A stretch of 64,000 bases of DNA, taken from assembly GCF_902498845.1 (NCBI RefSeq), contig NZ_CABVLM010000015.1:62001-126000 (forward strand), written 5' to 3'. A program made the position numbers and the translations under genes. Positions 8,450-16,658 of this stretch are shown here, one piece after another. The first letter of the stretch is position 1; each line of letters begins with the position of its first letter. Below the pieces are notes generated by a model that worked only from the letters and a program-made list of their open reading frames with translations, was not told the origin of the DNA and ran no database searches. This DNA comes from Pseudoalteromonas rhizosphaerae (GTDB lineage Bacteria > Pseudomonadota > Gammaproteobacteria > Enterobacterales > Alteromonadaceae).

Positions 8450-9478
8450 TTACGAGAATAACCTTCCAATTGCTCGCGCGAGAGTTTCGCTGCGATTTTC
8501 TTTACGAAGTAAACCTAATAAGTGTGGTCGAATACTCGGTATTGCAACTAAGTCAGCAAAAATACTTGGGAAAAGCTCTTCAATTTGCTGATGATGGGCG
8601 CAATTGTCCATAAAAATATGTAACCGCTCAGGATCAGTGAGCAAGTTAAAACAACGTCCAGCTATGGTCAGTAAAACATCCGATTCTGTGGCAATTTCTG
8701 AATCTAAAATAGTATCCACTAATTGTGCCGTAAGTGTTTGCGCTTGTGCTTTTGACATTGCACGTAGGGCACAACACAGTGCTAAGGTATCTTTTTGCGC
8801 AATGGCTTGCTGGGCGTAGCTTAACAATTGTTGACTAAATACCGGCGGTATTTCAACATGTTCAAGCATTGCGCTGAGCGGTTGTAATACTTCAGCTGGC
8901 ACTTGCTCCCACGCTTGTTGTAATGACGCTAGATTTTTATCGCTATCTAAGCGTAATGCAAAATCAGCAATCCCCTGTACTGCAACACTTTGCCAATTAT
9001 CAAACCCTAGTTTGCCACTAAAATACAGTTGGGTGTACTCATAATATTGTGAGGCAGGTTGTTTTAATAACACTTTTAACTGTGCATTAAATGCAGCTAG
9101 TTTATTTGCGTTAGGTGTAAACACATACGGGTTATTATCAAGTTTCCCGTCAGCTTGCTCGCCGGTCAAATCATTGCCAAGTGCTTCTATCACCATATTG
9201 GCAAAGTGATCGCGACTGGCGCATACCAGTTTGCTTTGCTCATCAACTGGAAACTTTAAAAACCACACGTAGGGCTCGCTACTGGCTTTGCGATCCCAAA
9301 ACTGAATAGCTAACCATGCATGGCCTGCGAGCGGAAAAGGATAGGGGATCTGTGCTTGCTCAATGGCTAAAAATTGCTTTTTATCTAGCTTGGTAATATG
9401 TCTGCCAATATCAAAAACGCGCCAATTTGTGCCTGCGCCATCAAGTAATTGCCCTAAGGTTGCGATCTGCTCGGTCAT
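8450..9478 (-). CDS. DUF3549 family protein
   Basis: The product has 342 residues from the ATG at 9478 (MTEQIATLGQLLDGAG). An in-frame ATG at 9526 would add 16 residues not typical of the family. The conserved N-terminal block (RVFDIGRHITKL, IPYPFPLAGHAWLAIQFWD, YVWFLKFPVDEQ) matches DUF3549. The C-terminal half is helical and repeat-like. It is a soluble, cytoplasmic protein of unknown function, and the first gene of a two-gene unit with the DUF3301 gene. It is divergent from yqcC-truC. Confidence 0.8.
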   Translation of the reverse strand: MTEQIATLGQLLDGAGTNWRVFDIGRHITKLDKKQFLAIEQAQIPYPFPLAGHAWLAIQFWDRKASSEPYVWFLKFPVDEQSKLVCASRDHFANMVIEALGNDLTGEQADGKLDNNPYVFTPNANKLAAFNAQLKVLLKQPASQYYEYTQLYFSGKLGFDNWQSVAVQGIADFALRLDSDKNLASLQQAWEQVPAEVLQPLSAMLEHVEIPPVFSQQLLSYAQQAIAQKDTLALCCALRAMSKAQAQTLTAQLVDTILDSEIATESDVLLTIAGRCFNLLTDPERLHIFMDNCAHHQQIEELFPSIFADLVAIPSIRPHLLGLLRKENRSETLARAIGRLFS

Positions 9479-9582
9479 AATTATCCACTGATTTTTTACT
9501 GCAAAATTCGTTAAATTATACGCCATAGCAGGCCATGTTGGAACAGGGTATAATCAAGCAATGATAATCAACAAGGGTGGTT

Positions 9583-10665
9583 ATGTACCAACAGACCCAA
9601 ACTTACTTAACGCAACTCGAAGACTTATTAAAACAGCATCAACTTTGGCAAAATACTCCAATTGATCCGCAAGCGTTAAACTCAACAGTGCCATTTTGTC
9701 ACGATACTATGGCGTTTGAGCAGTGGTTACAATTTGTATTTATTGAAAAAATGCAAATGTTAGTCGCTCAACAGCAGCCGTTACCGAGTAATTTTGCCAT
9801 CGCGCCAATGGCTGAACTCATGTTAGCGCAAAAAAGTGGTGGTGCAGCTGTGATGCAATTATTAGCTCAGCTTGATAAGTTATTAGGAAGAGAAGTAATA
9901 GTGAATGAACGTCCAGCCCCCGTTGAGTTTGGCGAGCTTGAAATTTTGTACCGTGATGAAAACTATATCGCAATTAATAAGCCTTCGGGTTTATTAGTAC
10001 ACCGATCATTTTTAGATAAACACGAAACACAATTTGCGATGCAGATGTTGCGCGATCAAATTGGCCAGCATGTGTTCCCTGTGCATCGTTTAGATAGGCC
10101 AACATCAGGTGTGTTACTGTTTGCATTGAGCTCTGAAGCTGCACGGGACATTAATCAGTTATTTATTGATAATCAAATCTCGAAACGTTATCTCGCGTTA
10201 GTGCGTGGTTTTGCGCCTGAGTCGGTGTTTTTAGATAAACCACTGAAAGAACAGCTGGATAAAATTGCGGATAAGTTTGCTGATCAAAATAAAGCCCCAC
10301 AAGAGGCACAAACTCAGTTTAACTGCTTGCAGCAAGCAACGTTACCGATACCAATTGATAAATACCCAACAGTGCGCTATTCGCTGGTGGAGTGCTTTCC
10401 TAAAACTGGTCGTAAGCATCAAATCCGCCGTCACTTAAAACATTTATCACTGCCTATTATTGGTGATGTTAATCATGGTGATAATCAGCATAACCAATTT
10501 TTTAGAGAGCATTTTGCATTACGTCGATTAATGTTATTTGCAACTGAGCTTAATTTTGTGCACCCTTATACTCAACAACAAATCAATATTAAAGCGCCGC
10601 TAGGTGAAGCAATGCTCACTATTTGTCAACAGCTTGGCTGGCCACATCAAGAGAAGGATTATTAA
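9583..10665 (+). CDS. truC: fused YqcC domain - tRNA pseudouridine(65) synthase TruC
   Basis: The product has 360 residues from ATG 9583, with an AAGGGTGG ribosome-binding site. Residues ~1-103 resemble E. coli YqcC (DUF446; FCHDTMAFEQWLQFVFIEKM, LPSNFAIAPMAE). Residues ~117-355 are TruC: LEILYRDENYIAINKPSG, catalytic HRLDRPTSG (Asp171), LDKIADKFAD, PKTGRKHQIRRHLKHL. TruC makes pseudouridine at position 65 of some tRNAs. In E. coli yqcC and truC are adjacent separate genes; here they are one continuous frame with a ~14-residue linker. The stop overlaps the start of the flavodoxin gene (TAATG). Confidence 0.93.
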   Translation: MYQQTQTYLTQLEDLLKQHQLWQNTPIDPQALNSTVPFCHDTMAFEQWLQFVFIEKMQMLVAQQQPLPSNFAIAPMAELMLAQKSGGAAVMQLLAQLDKLLGREVIVNERPAPVEFGELEILYRDENYIAINKPSGLLVHRSFLDKHETQFAMQMLRDQIGQHVFPVHRLDRPTSGVLLFALSSEAARDINQLFIDNQISKRYLALVRGFAPESVFLDKPLKEQLDKIADKFADQNKAPQEAQTQFNCLQQATLPIPIDKYPTVRYSLVECFPKTGRKHQIRRHLKHLSLPIIGDVNHGDNQHNQFFREHFALRRLMLFATELNFVHPYTQQQINIKAPLGEAMLTICQQLGWPHQEKDY

Positions 10666-11114
10666 TGGCAACTATTAGCATATTTGTAGGCAGTGTTTAT
10701 GGTGGTGCCGAGCGTTTAAGTGACGACGTTATTGACGCAATAGAACAAGCAGGGCACAGCGTAAATTTAGTTGATCAACCAACCATTGCAGATATTCAGC
10801 AAGCCACACATATTTTAGTGATCACCTCGACCACCGGACAAGGTGATATTCCTGACAACCTTGCTGGTTTTTTTAACGAGTTGAATAGCACTTTTCCTAT
10901 GTTAACTGCTAAGCCATACGGTATTATCGCCATGGGCGACCGAAGTTATGGTGATACGTTTTGTGGCGCAGGGCGAAGTTTTGATGAGTTATTTCGTGAC
11001 TTACAAGCACAACCCATCGGTCATCGTTTAGAAATCGATGCCTGTGAAGATTTTGAACCTTGGCCAGTAACTCAGCCATGGCTCCAAGAGTGGTTAGCTA
11101 AGTTACCTCAGTAG
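10665..11114 (+). CDS. yqcA: YqcA-type flavodoxin
   Basis: The product has 149 residues. The FMN phosphate-binding loop GSVYGGAE is at the N-terminus, with later flavodoxin loops TSTTGQGDIPDN and MGDRSYGDTFCGAGR. It should be a short-chain FMN electron carrier. The start overlaps the truC stop by 1 nt, so the two are translationally coupled. The yqcA-truC-yqcC-syd-queF grouping of E. coli is conserved here in rearranged order. Confidence 0.92.
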   Translation: MATISIFVGSVYGGAERLSDDVIDAIEQAGHSVNLVDQPTIADIQQATHILVITSTTGQGDIPDNLAGFFNELNSTFPMLTAKPYGIIAMGDRSYGDTFCGAGRSFDELFRDLQAQPIGHRLEIDACEDFEPWPVTQPWLQEWLAKLPQ

Positions 11115-11151
11115 ATAATAAAAAAGAGCGAAAACGCTCTTTTTTATTATC
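11114..11151. terminator. bidirectional intrinsic terminator, yqcA / mltD
   Basis: A 17-bp perfect stem with loop AAAA contains AAAAAAGAGCG / CGCTCTTTTTT. It separates two convergent genes and has T-runs on both strands. Confidence 0.92.
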
Positions 11152-11164
11152 TGTATTACTTCGT

Positions 11165-12748
11165 TTAGGTGCTTTTCACATCCACTTTAAGCTTTAACTT
11201 TTGTCCTGGTTGTAAGTATTTTTGTCCTGATAAGTCATTCCATTTGATAATATCGTTGACTGTTAAATTAAACTTCGCTGCGATGCGAGCCAGAGAGTCA
11301 CCACGGCGAACTTTATAGGTGATTGTTCGATTGGTACTGGCTAACGCCGCCTGAGGGGTCTTAGGGCTCTGATAAACCGTTAACTTTTGTCCTAAACGTA
11401 ACACACTATTCTTTTTAAGTTTATTCCAGCTAGCGAGTTCATTAATGGTTACATCGTACTCTCGGCTTATATCCCATAAAGTATCGCCATTTTTAACCGT
11501 ATGCGAGAGCTTCTTTTGACTATTGTTATTCACCGCCATACGCATTTGCTTTGGTAAGTGTTTGCTATTGATTGCGCCATCGCTTAACGGCACTAATAAT
11601 TGCTGACCAATACGAATGGTATTTGACTTTAGTTTATTGAGTGATTTGATAGCACTGGTGCTGGTGGCAAACTTTTTCGCAATCACCGATAAACTGTCAC
11701 CGCTTGCGACAATATATTGTTGCCAACGCAGACGATCTTTCATCGCTGTTTTAGCTAATAATTGTTGAAACTGCTCAACTTTATCTGTTGGTAATAATAA
11801 AAAGTGAGGACCATTTGGATCCGTTGCCCAGCGATTAAAACCTGGATTTAAACGATATAATTCAGTCAGGCTAATATCAGCCATATCCGCGGCCAGTGCT
11901 AAATCAATTTGTGAACCTACATCAACCGCTTCAACAACTTGTGCATTGATAATCGGGTTCCACTTTATCCCAAAGTCATCTTGGCGTTTTAATAAGTCTG
12001 ATAATGCTAATAGTTTTGGTACGTAGGTGGTGGTTTCACTGGGTAAATCAAGAGACCAAAAATCAGTAGGCAAGTGCTTTTTACGGTTCTTTTTTATGGC
12101 GCGTAATAAACGCCCTTCACCTGAGTTATAGGCCGCGATGGCGTTGAGCCAATCACCCTCTAAGGTTTTATGTAAATAAGATAGATAATCAAGCGCCGCA
12201 CGGGTTGATTGTACAATGTCACGACGACCGTCGTACCACCAGTTTTGCTTTAAATCAAAACGCTCACCAGTTTGTGGCATAAATTGCCAAATACCTGATG
12301 CACTGCGGTATGAGTAGCCAAATGGATCAAAGGCACTTTCAACAATCGGCAGCAATGCAATTTCGATTGGCATATCGCGTTTTTCAATTTCTTCTACAAT
12401 AAAATGTAGATAAGGCTCAGCACGTTTTGAAATACGGTCTAAATAAGCTTGGTGTCTTGCGTAGTAATTACGCTCAGTGACGACAGGGCGATTTTGCGGG
12501 ACTTCAATCGATAGTTGATAACGAATACGCTCCCATACATCATCAAAAATAGGTGCTTCATCTACATCATTTACTTGGTGATATTGCGCATTGATCATCA
12601 ACGCTTCGCTAATATCATTTGGGCTTGCGCCTTCAAGTTGCGATTGTTCTGGGTGATTAGCAACTAGGTCATCAGGTTGTGTTGATGTTAATGTTTGACA
12701 TCCACTTAGCACTAGTGCTAAGGCTAAAACAAGGGGGGATTTATTCAT
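11165..12748 (-). CDS. mltD: membrane-bound lytic murein transglycosylase D
   Basis: The product has 527 residues. The ATG at 12748 begins a lipoprotein signal (MNKSPLVLALALVLSGC, lipidated Cys17); an in-frame start three codons earlier is less likely. The SLT domain spans about residues 105-240 with catalytic Glu137 in LLPIVESAFDP, then SGIWQFMPQTG and NSGEGRL. Three LysM peptidoglycan-binding repeats fill the C-terminal third. It cleaves glycan strands to anhydromuropeptides at the outer membrane. The order mltD-gloB-yafS-rnhA-dnaQ matches E. coli. Confidence 0.96.
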   Translation of the reverse strand: MNKSPLVLALALVLSGCQTLTSTQPDDLVANHPEQSQLEGASPNDISEALMINAQYHQVNDVDEAPIFDDVWERIRYQLSIEVPQNRPVVTERNYYARHQAYLDRISKRAEPYLHFIVEEIEKRDMPIEIALLPIVESAFDPFGYSYRSASGIWQFMPQTGERFDLKQNWWYDGRRDIVQSTRAALDYLSYLHKTLEGDWLNAIAAYNSGEGRLLRAIKKNRKKHLPTDFWSLDLPSETTTYVPKLLALSDLLKRQDDFGIKWNPIINAQVVEAVDVGSQIDLALAADMADISLTELYRLNPGFNRWATDPNGPHFLLLPTDKVEQFQQLLAKTAMKDRLRWQQYIVASGDSLSVIAKKFATSTSAIKSLNKLKSNTIRIGQQLLVPLSDGAINSKHLPKQMRMAVNNNSQKKLSHTVKNGDTLWDISREYDVTINELASWNKLKKNSVLRLGQKLTVYQSPKTPQAALASTNRTITYKVRRGDSLARIAAKFNLTVNDIIKWNDLSGQKYLQPGQKLKLKVDVKST

Positions 12749-12884
12749 AAATACCAATGCATCAGGTAAAAAACTCGGCGAATACTACCTGTAATGAGAT
12801 AACATTGCCACTTTTTGACTATCTAAAATCGTAATAATCAACTATCTAAAAATTTAATTGCTTGATTATTATAAGATTGTTTTT

Positions 12885-13670
12885 TTAAAAATGGTCTTTC
12901 CAGATTCTAAGACCTGCAAAGTTTTGCCAAGGTTCATTATTTTGTAAGGTGTTTTTTGTACTCGGATTATATGTTTCAGGTAAGCGCTTTAGTATTCCAG
13001 TAATATCAGTTCGCATAAATGGGTTTATTTTTAGCTCTAATGCGAGTGTACTTGGTAAGGTAATTTGATTATTTTGACGCTGAATATCTACCCACTGTGC
13101 GTACTCAATTAAATCGCGGTTGCTAGGTTCCACCGCCAACGCAAAAGCTAAATTTGACTGCGTGTATTCATGGGTACAATAAATTTCACATTCAGGCGGT
13201 AATTTTTTTAATTTATCAAAAGAGTGCTGCATTTGCTCAGCGGTTCCTTCAAATAAACGCCCACAGCCACCGCTAAATAAAGTATCACCTGTAAAAGCAA
13301 GCACAGGATTAGTGTAACAAATATGATCTAAGGTATGTCCAGGTGTTGTTATGATGGTAAATTCCGTACCAAGTACGGTTATCTTATCCGCGTCCATTAA
13401 TGGTTTTGTGATCCCTTTAAATGGACTATTGTGTGGGCCGTATACATCAATACCCGCAAATTTTTCACATAAAGCGGCTACGCCATCAGTATGATCATAA
13501 TGATGATGGGTAACTAAAATACCCGCTAAGGTCAAACCTGCTTGGTTTAAATAAGTTAACACTGGTTCAGCTTGACCTGGGTCAACTACCCATGCTTGCG
13601 AACTTGTAGGGTCGCTAAGGCACCAAATGTAATTATCAGAAAAGGCTTTAATTGCTTTGACTTGCACCAT
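12885..13670 (-). CDS. gloB: hydroxyacylglutathione hydrolase (glyoxalase II)
   Basis: The product has 261 residues. The metallo-beta-lactamase signature THHHYDH (residues 54-60) and the ligands in TPGHTLDHICY, FTGDTLFSGGCGRLFEGT and CTHEYT give the dinuclear metal site. The GloB-specific C-terminal substrate-binding region ends NPFMR...LRIWKD. It hydrolyses S-lactoylglutathione to lactate and glutathione in methylglyoxal detoxification. It is divergent from the methyltransferase with a 52-bp gap, as in E. coli. Confidence 0.97.
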   Translation of the reverse strand: MVQVKAIKAFSDNYIWCLSDPTSSQAWVVDPGQAEPVLTYLNQAGLTLAGILVTHHHYDHTDGVAALCEKFAGIDVYGPHNSPFKGITKPLMDADKITVLGTEFTIITTPGHTLDHICYTNPVLAFTGDTLFSGGCGRLFEGTAEQMQHSFDKLKKLPPECEIYCTHEYTQSNLAFALAVEPSNRDLIEYAQWVDIQRQNNQITLPSTLALELKINPFMRTDITGILKRLPETYNPSTKNTLQNNEPWQNFAGLRIWKDHF

Positions 13671-13722
13671 GTGACATTGCTCTATAAAGTGACGATATCA
13701 AACAGTATAACGAGCTCAGCGT

Positions 13723-14481
13723 ATGAAACCAGCCCTTAGTTTTCAAGAAGGACCCAAACCACTGTCGTGGCAAGAGTTTCCTCATGGTGACTATTTACGT
13801 AGTGATATAGAACGTAAAATGGCCAAGTGGTTACCGCGAATGTTTGGCTATCACATGTTAAAACTCGGTAATCTCAGTGGCGAACTTAATACCAGTAAAA
13901 GTACCATTAAACACCAAGTCTGCGTAGCAGAGTCAGGACCATTTACAGGTGTTGTTGCCGATATAGATGAACTCCCTTTTTACGAGCACAGTGTTGATGC
14001 CTGTATATTAAGCCATTGCTTAGAGTATCACACCGATCCGCATCATATATTACGTGAAGCACACCGCACCTTAATACCAGGTGGCTATATGGTGATCACC
14101 GGGTTTAACCCATTTAGTTTATGTGGACTGGCGCAATTGTTGCCCTTTAGCGGTCAAAAGTTGCCATGGACGGGACGCTTTTTCACTCCCGCACGAGTAA
14201 AAGATTGGCTTAACCTATTAGGTTTTGAAATAGTCAGTGATGAACGTTTTATTTATTCGTCATTAGCACGAGGCAACCGTTTATCGCGGTTTGCGCCATG
14301 GCGACGTTTTACCAAGCAATATCTAAAACCCATGGGAAGTGTGTATATGTTGGTCGCTCGTAAACGAGTTGCGCCTTTGACACCCATAAAGCCTAAATGG
14401 CACGCTCGTCCACAGTTTGCTCCAGTAAAAGGAGCTGGTTTACGGCAAACCTCAAAGCAACACTGTGAGCGGAAGCGTTAA
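13723..14481 (+). CDS. YafS-like class I SAM-dependent methyltransferase
   Basis: The product has 252 residues with a Methyltransf_11-type fold. The acidic strand-4 region (YEHSVDACILSHCLEYHTDPH) and the LREAHRTLIPGGYMVITGFNPFS post-motif are clear, but the usual GxGxG loop is degenerate. Position between gloB and rnhA marks it as the yafS equivalent; the substrate is unknown. The basic tail is longer than needed for the fold. The last 30 bp overlap, convergently, the 3' end of the metallo-hydrolase gene. Confidence 0.85.
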   Translation: MKPALSFQEGPKPLSWQEFPHGDYLRSDIERKMAKWLPRMFGYHMLKLGNLSGELNTSKSTIKHQVCVAESGPFTGVVADIDELPFYEHSVDACILSHCLEYHTDPHHILREAHRTLIPGGYMVITGFNPFSLCGLAQLLPFSGQKLPWTGRFFTPARVKDWLNLLGFEIVSDERFIYSSLARGNRLSRFAPWRRFTKQYLKPMGSVYMLVARKRVAPLTPIKPKWHARPQFAPVKGAGLRQTSKQHCERKR

Positions 14482-15315
14482 ATAACGCTGACTGTTTTGC
14501 TGTGCTTTTGGTAATTGGCCTGCGCGAATATTCATTTGTATTGCTGGGTGCAATAATTTAGGTGCACTGAGTGTTGCATCACGGGCGCTACGGGTTGTTA
14601 TGTAATCTTGCTCAGAGGCTTGTAGATGAATATTACTGGTGCGCTGCTCGAGTACCGATGTTTTGTTGGCAAGCGGGCGATCACCCGGCTGATAGTCGTG
14701 GCACATCCATAAAATAGTTTCATCGGGCAGGGCTAAAATACGTTGCAGTGACTGATAAAGCGTTTTGGCACTGCCACCTGGGAAATCACAGCGTGCAGTA
14801 CCGCTATCGGGCATAAAAAATGTGTCACCAACAAACAAGTTGCCTTCAATTAAATAACACACACTGTCTGGAGTATGACCTGGTGTCGCTAATACAGTAA
14901 CCTTGTGTGCGCCCAGTGCAAAATGCTCGTTATCAGTAAATAGCTGTTCAAATGGGCTGCCATCACATGGCATATCAATATTATACAGGCGGCTAAAATG
15001 CTCCTGCACTTGTATTATTTTTTTACCGGTTGCTAACTTGCAAGGATGATATGTCGCAAGTTGCTGCTTTATATAACTGGCGGCAGTAATGTGATCTGCA
15101 TGGGCGTGGCTTTCTAAAACCCACTCAAGAATAAGTTGGTTATCGTTTATATGGGCAATGATCTCGTCGGCGGTTTGAAAACTTAACGTACCGCTAGCAG
15201 CATCAAAGTCAGCAGGGACATCGATCAACATGGCAGATTTAGTGGTTTGGCAAGACACTAAATAAGTAAAGGTAGCACTTTGCTGATGAAAAAAAGACTC
15301 GATCGAGATTGCCAT
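14452..15315 (-). CDS. MBL-fold metallo-hydrolase, persulfide-dioxygenase-like
   Basis: The product has 287 residues. The metal motif SHAHADH (residues 69-75), ATPGHTPDSVCY, VGDTFFMPDSGTARCDFPGGS and MCHDY place it near the ETHE1/Blh group of glutathione-persulfide dioxygenases rather than glyoxalase II. Assigned role (inferred): oxidation of sulfane sulfur for hydrogen sulfide detoxification. It is inserted between yafS and rnhA relative to E. coli. A 13-bp inverted repeat surrounds its start (15312-15376) and may be an operator. Confidence 0.82.
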   Translation of the reverse strand: MAISIESFFHQQSATFTYLVSCQTTKSAMLIDVPADFDAASGTLSFQTADEIIAHINDNQLILEWVLESHAHADHITAASYIKQQLATYHPCKLATGKKIIQVQEHFSRLYNIDMPCDGSPFEQLFTDNEHFALGAHKVTVLATPGHTPDSVCYLIEGNLFVGDTFFMPDSGTARCDFPGGSAKTLYQSLQRILALPDETILWMCHDYQPGDRPLANKTSVLEQRTSNIHLQASEQDYITTRSARDATLSAPKLLHPAIQMNIRAGQLPKAQQNSQRYLTLPLTVLL

Positions 15316-15376
15316 TTAACAACTCCATTATTTAATATATCCAAATCTTATATCATATAACTAAGTTGTTAAATGG
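15312..15376. promoter_or_regulatory. 13-bp inverted repeat bracketing the metallo-hydrolase promoter
   Basis: CCATTTAACAACT (15312-15324, containing the start codon of the minus-strand gene) is repeated as AGTTGTTAAATGG (15364-15376). A 39-bp AT-rich spacer carrying the presumed promoter lies between them. This could be a looping operator or a conserved mRNA leader structure. Confidence 0.5.
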
Positions 15377-15400
15377 TTTATGATGAATTACCTACTAATA

Positions 15401-15868
15401 TTATTCAGGGTTGTAACCTTCATCGACTAATAAATCTTTACTGCCAGCGGCATCACGCGCCAAATCATCAACAATTTCATTGTATTTATTGCCGCTATGA
15501 CCTTTTACCCACTTCCAAGTCACATTATGACGGGCGCAGGCTGCATCAAGACGCTGCCATAAATCGACATTTTTAACTGGTTTTTTAGCAGCCGTTTTCC
15601 AGCCTCGCTTCTTCCAGTTAGCAAGCCATGATTCAATACCTTGTTTCACGTATTGGCTGTCGGTGGTGAGATTTATCTCACACGGGCGGTTTAAACTCTC
15701 AAGAGCAACAATTGCTGCGAGCATTTCCATTCGATTATTGGTGGTGAGGGTATAGCCTTGGCTTAATTTTTTTTCGTGGTCATTATAAAACATAAAAATA
15801 CCATAACCGCCGGGGCCCGGATTACCTAAACATGAGCCATCGGTGTAAATCTCTACGGTTTTTTGCAC
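15401..15868 (-). CDS. rnhA: ribonuclease HI
   Basis: The product has 155 residues, the standard length. Catalytic acids are visible at Asp10 (IYTDGSCLGNPGPGG), Glu48 (NNRMEML) and Asp70 (LTTDSQYV), with the fourth in EIVDDLARDAA. KGHSGNKYNE is the flexible His loop. It degrades RNA in RNA-DNA hybrids. It is divergent from dnaQ with closely spaced promoters, as in E. coli. Confidence 0.98.
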   Translation of the reverse strand: MQKTVEIYTDGSCLGNPGPGGYGIFMFYNDHEKKLSQGYTLTTNNRMEMLAAIVALESLNRPCEINLTTDSQYVKQGIESWLANWKKRGWKTAAKKPVKNVDLWQRLDAACARHNVTWKWVKGHSGNKYNEIVDDLARDAAGSKDLLVDEGYNPE

Positions 15869-15936
15869 TGTTTTCCCTTGATCTTATGTACAATAAAGTG
15901 ATTATAGAAAGATACCAGAGTCAGGCTAAATTCGAT

Positions 15937-16650
15937 ATGGCACGTAGACAAATAGTTTTAGATACAGAAACCACCGGCATCGACCCTAAACAAGGGCATC
16001 GTATTATTGAAATTGGCTGTGTGGAATTAGTGAATCGTCGTTTAACCGGCAATAACTTTCACGTTTATATCAACCCACAGCGCAAAAGTGACGAAGAAGC
16101 CATTGATGTTCATGGTATCACTAATGAGTTTTTACGTGATAAACCGTTATTCCATCAAATAGCTCAAGAGTTTCTCGACTATATTAAAGGGGCGGAGCTG
16201 GTAATTCATAATGCGCCGTTCGATGTCGGTCATATGGATAATGAATTTGCGTTGCTCAATCAAGGTTACCAAAAAACCCATGATTACTGCCAAGTTCTCG
16301 ACACCCTCAAAATGGCGCGTGACTTGCATCCAGGACAGAAGAATAACTTAGATGCGTTATGCCGGCGTTATGATGTAGATAACGCTAAGCGTACCTTACA
16401 CGGCGCACTACTGGATTCTGAGATCTTAGCTGACGTTTATTTAGCGATGACGGGGGGGCAGGTAAAGCTCAATCTTAATCAAAATAAAAATCAAGGCAGT
16501 GAGCAACAACAAAAAGAACTGCGTCGTTTAGATTCAAACCGTCCACCGCTGGTGGTCTTACAAGCCAATAATGATGAGCAACTCGCTCACGAAGAGCGAT
16601 TAAATATAGTCAACGAAGCCGGTGGTCAATGTATATGGCGCGCCGAATAA
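15937..16650 (+). CDS. dnaQ: DNA polymerase III epsilon subunit (3'-5' proofreading exonuclease)
   Basis: The product has 237 residues from ATG 15937 (MARRQIVLDTETTG); longer in-frame starts would run into rnhA. The Exo I motif DTETTG (Asp9, Glu11), the Exo II segment VIHNAPFDVGHMDNEF and the Exo III region LHGALLDSEILADVYL are present. A QVKLNL segment after the exonuclease domain resembles the sliding-clamp motif, and the C-terminal tail would bind the polymerase subunit. The stop is followed after 8 bp by the next gene. Confidence 0.98.
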   Translation: MARRQIVLDTETTGIDPKQGHRIIEIGCVELVNRRLTGNNFHVYINPQRKSDEEAIDVHGITNEFLRDKPLFHQIAQEFLDYIKGAELVIHNAPFDVGHMDNEFALLNQGYQKTHDYCQVLDTLKMARDLHPGQKNNLDALCRRYDVDNAKRTLHGALLDSEILADVYLAMTGGQVKLNLNQNKNQGSEQQQKELRRLDSNRPPLVVLQANNDEQLAHEERLNIVNEAGGQCIWRAE

Positions 16651-16658
16651 GGCAAAAC

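Noticed and set aside
15373..15576. Plus-strand 67-codon frame
   Set aside because: Almost wholly antisense to rnhA, no recognisable domain; its start falls in the inverted repeat.
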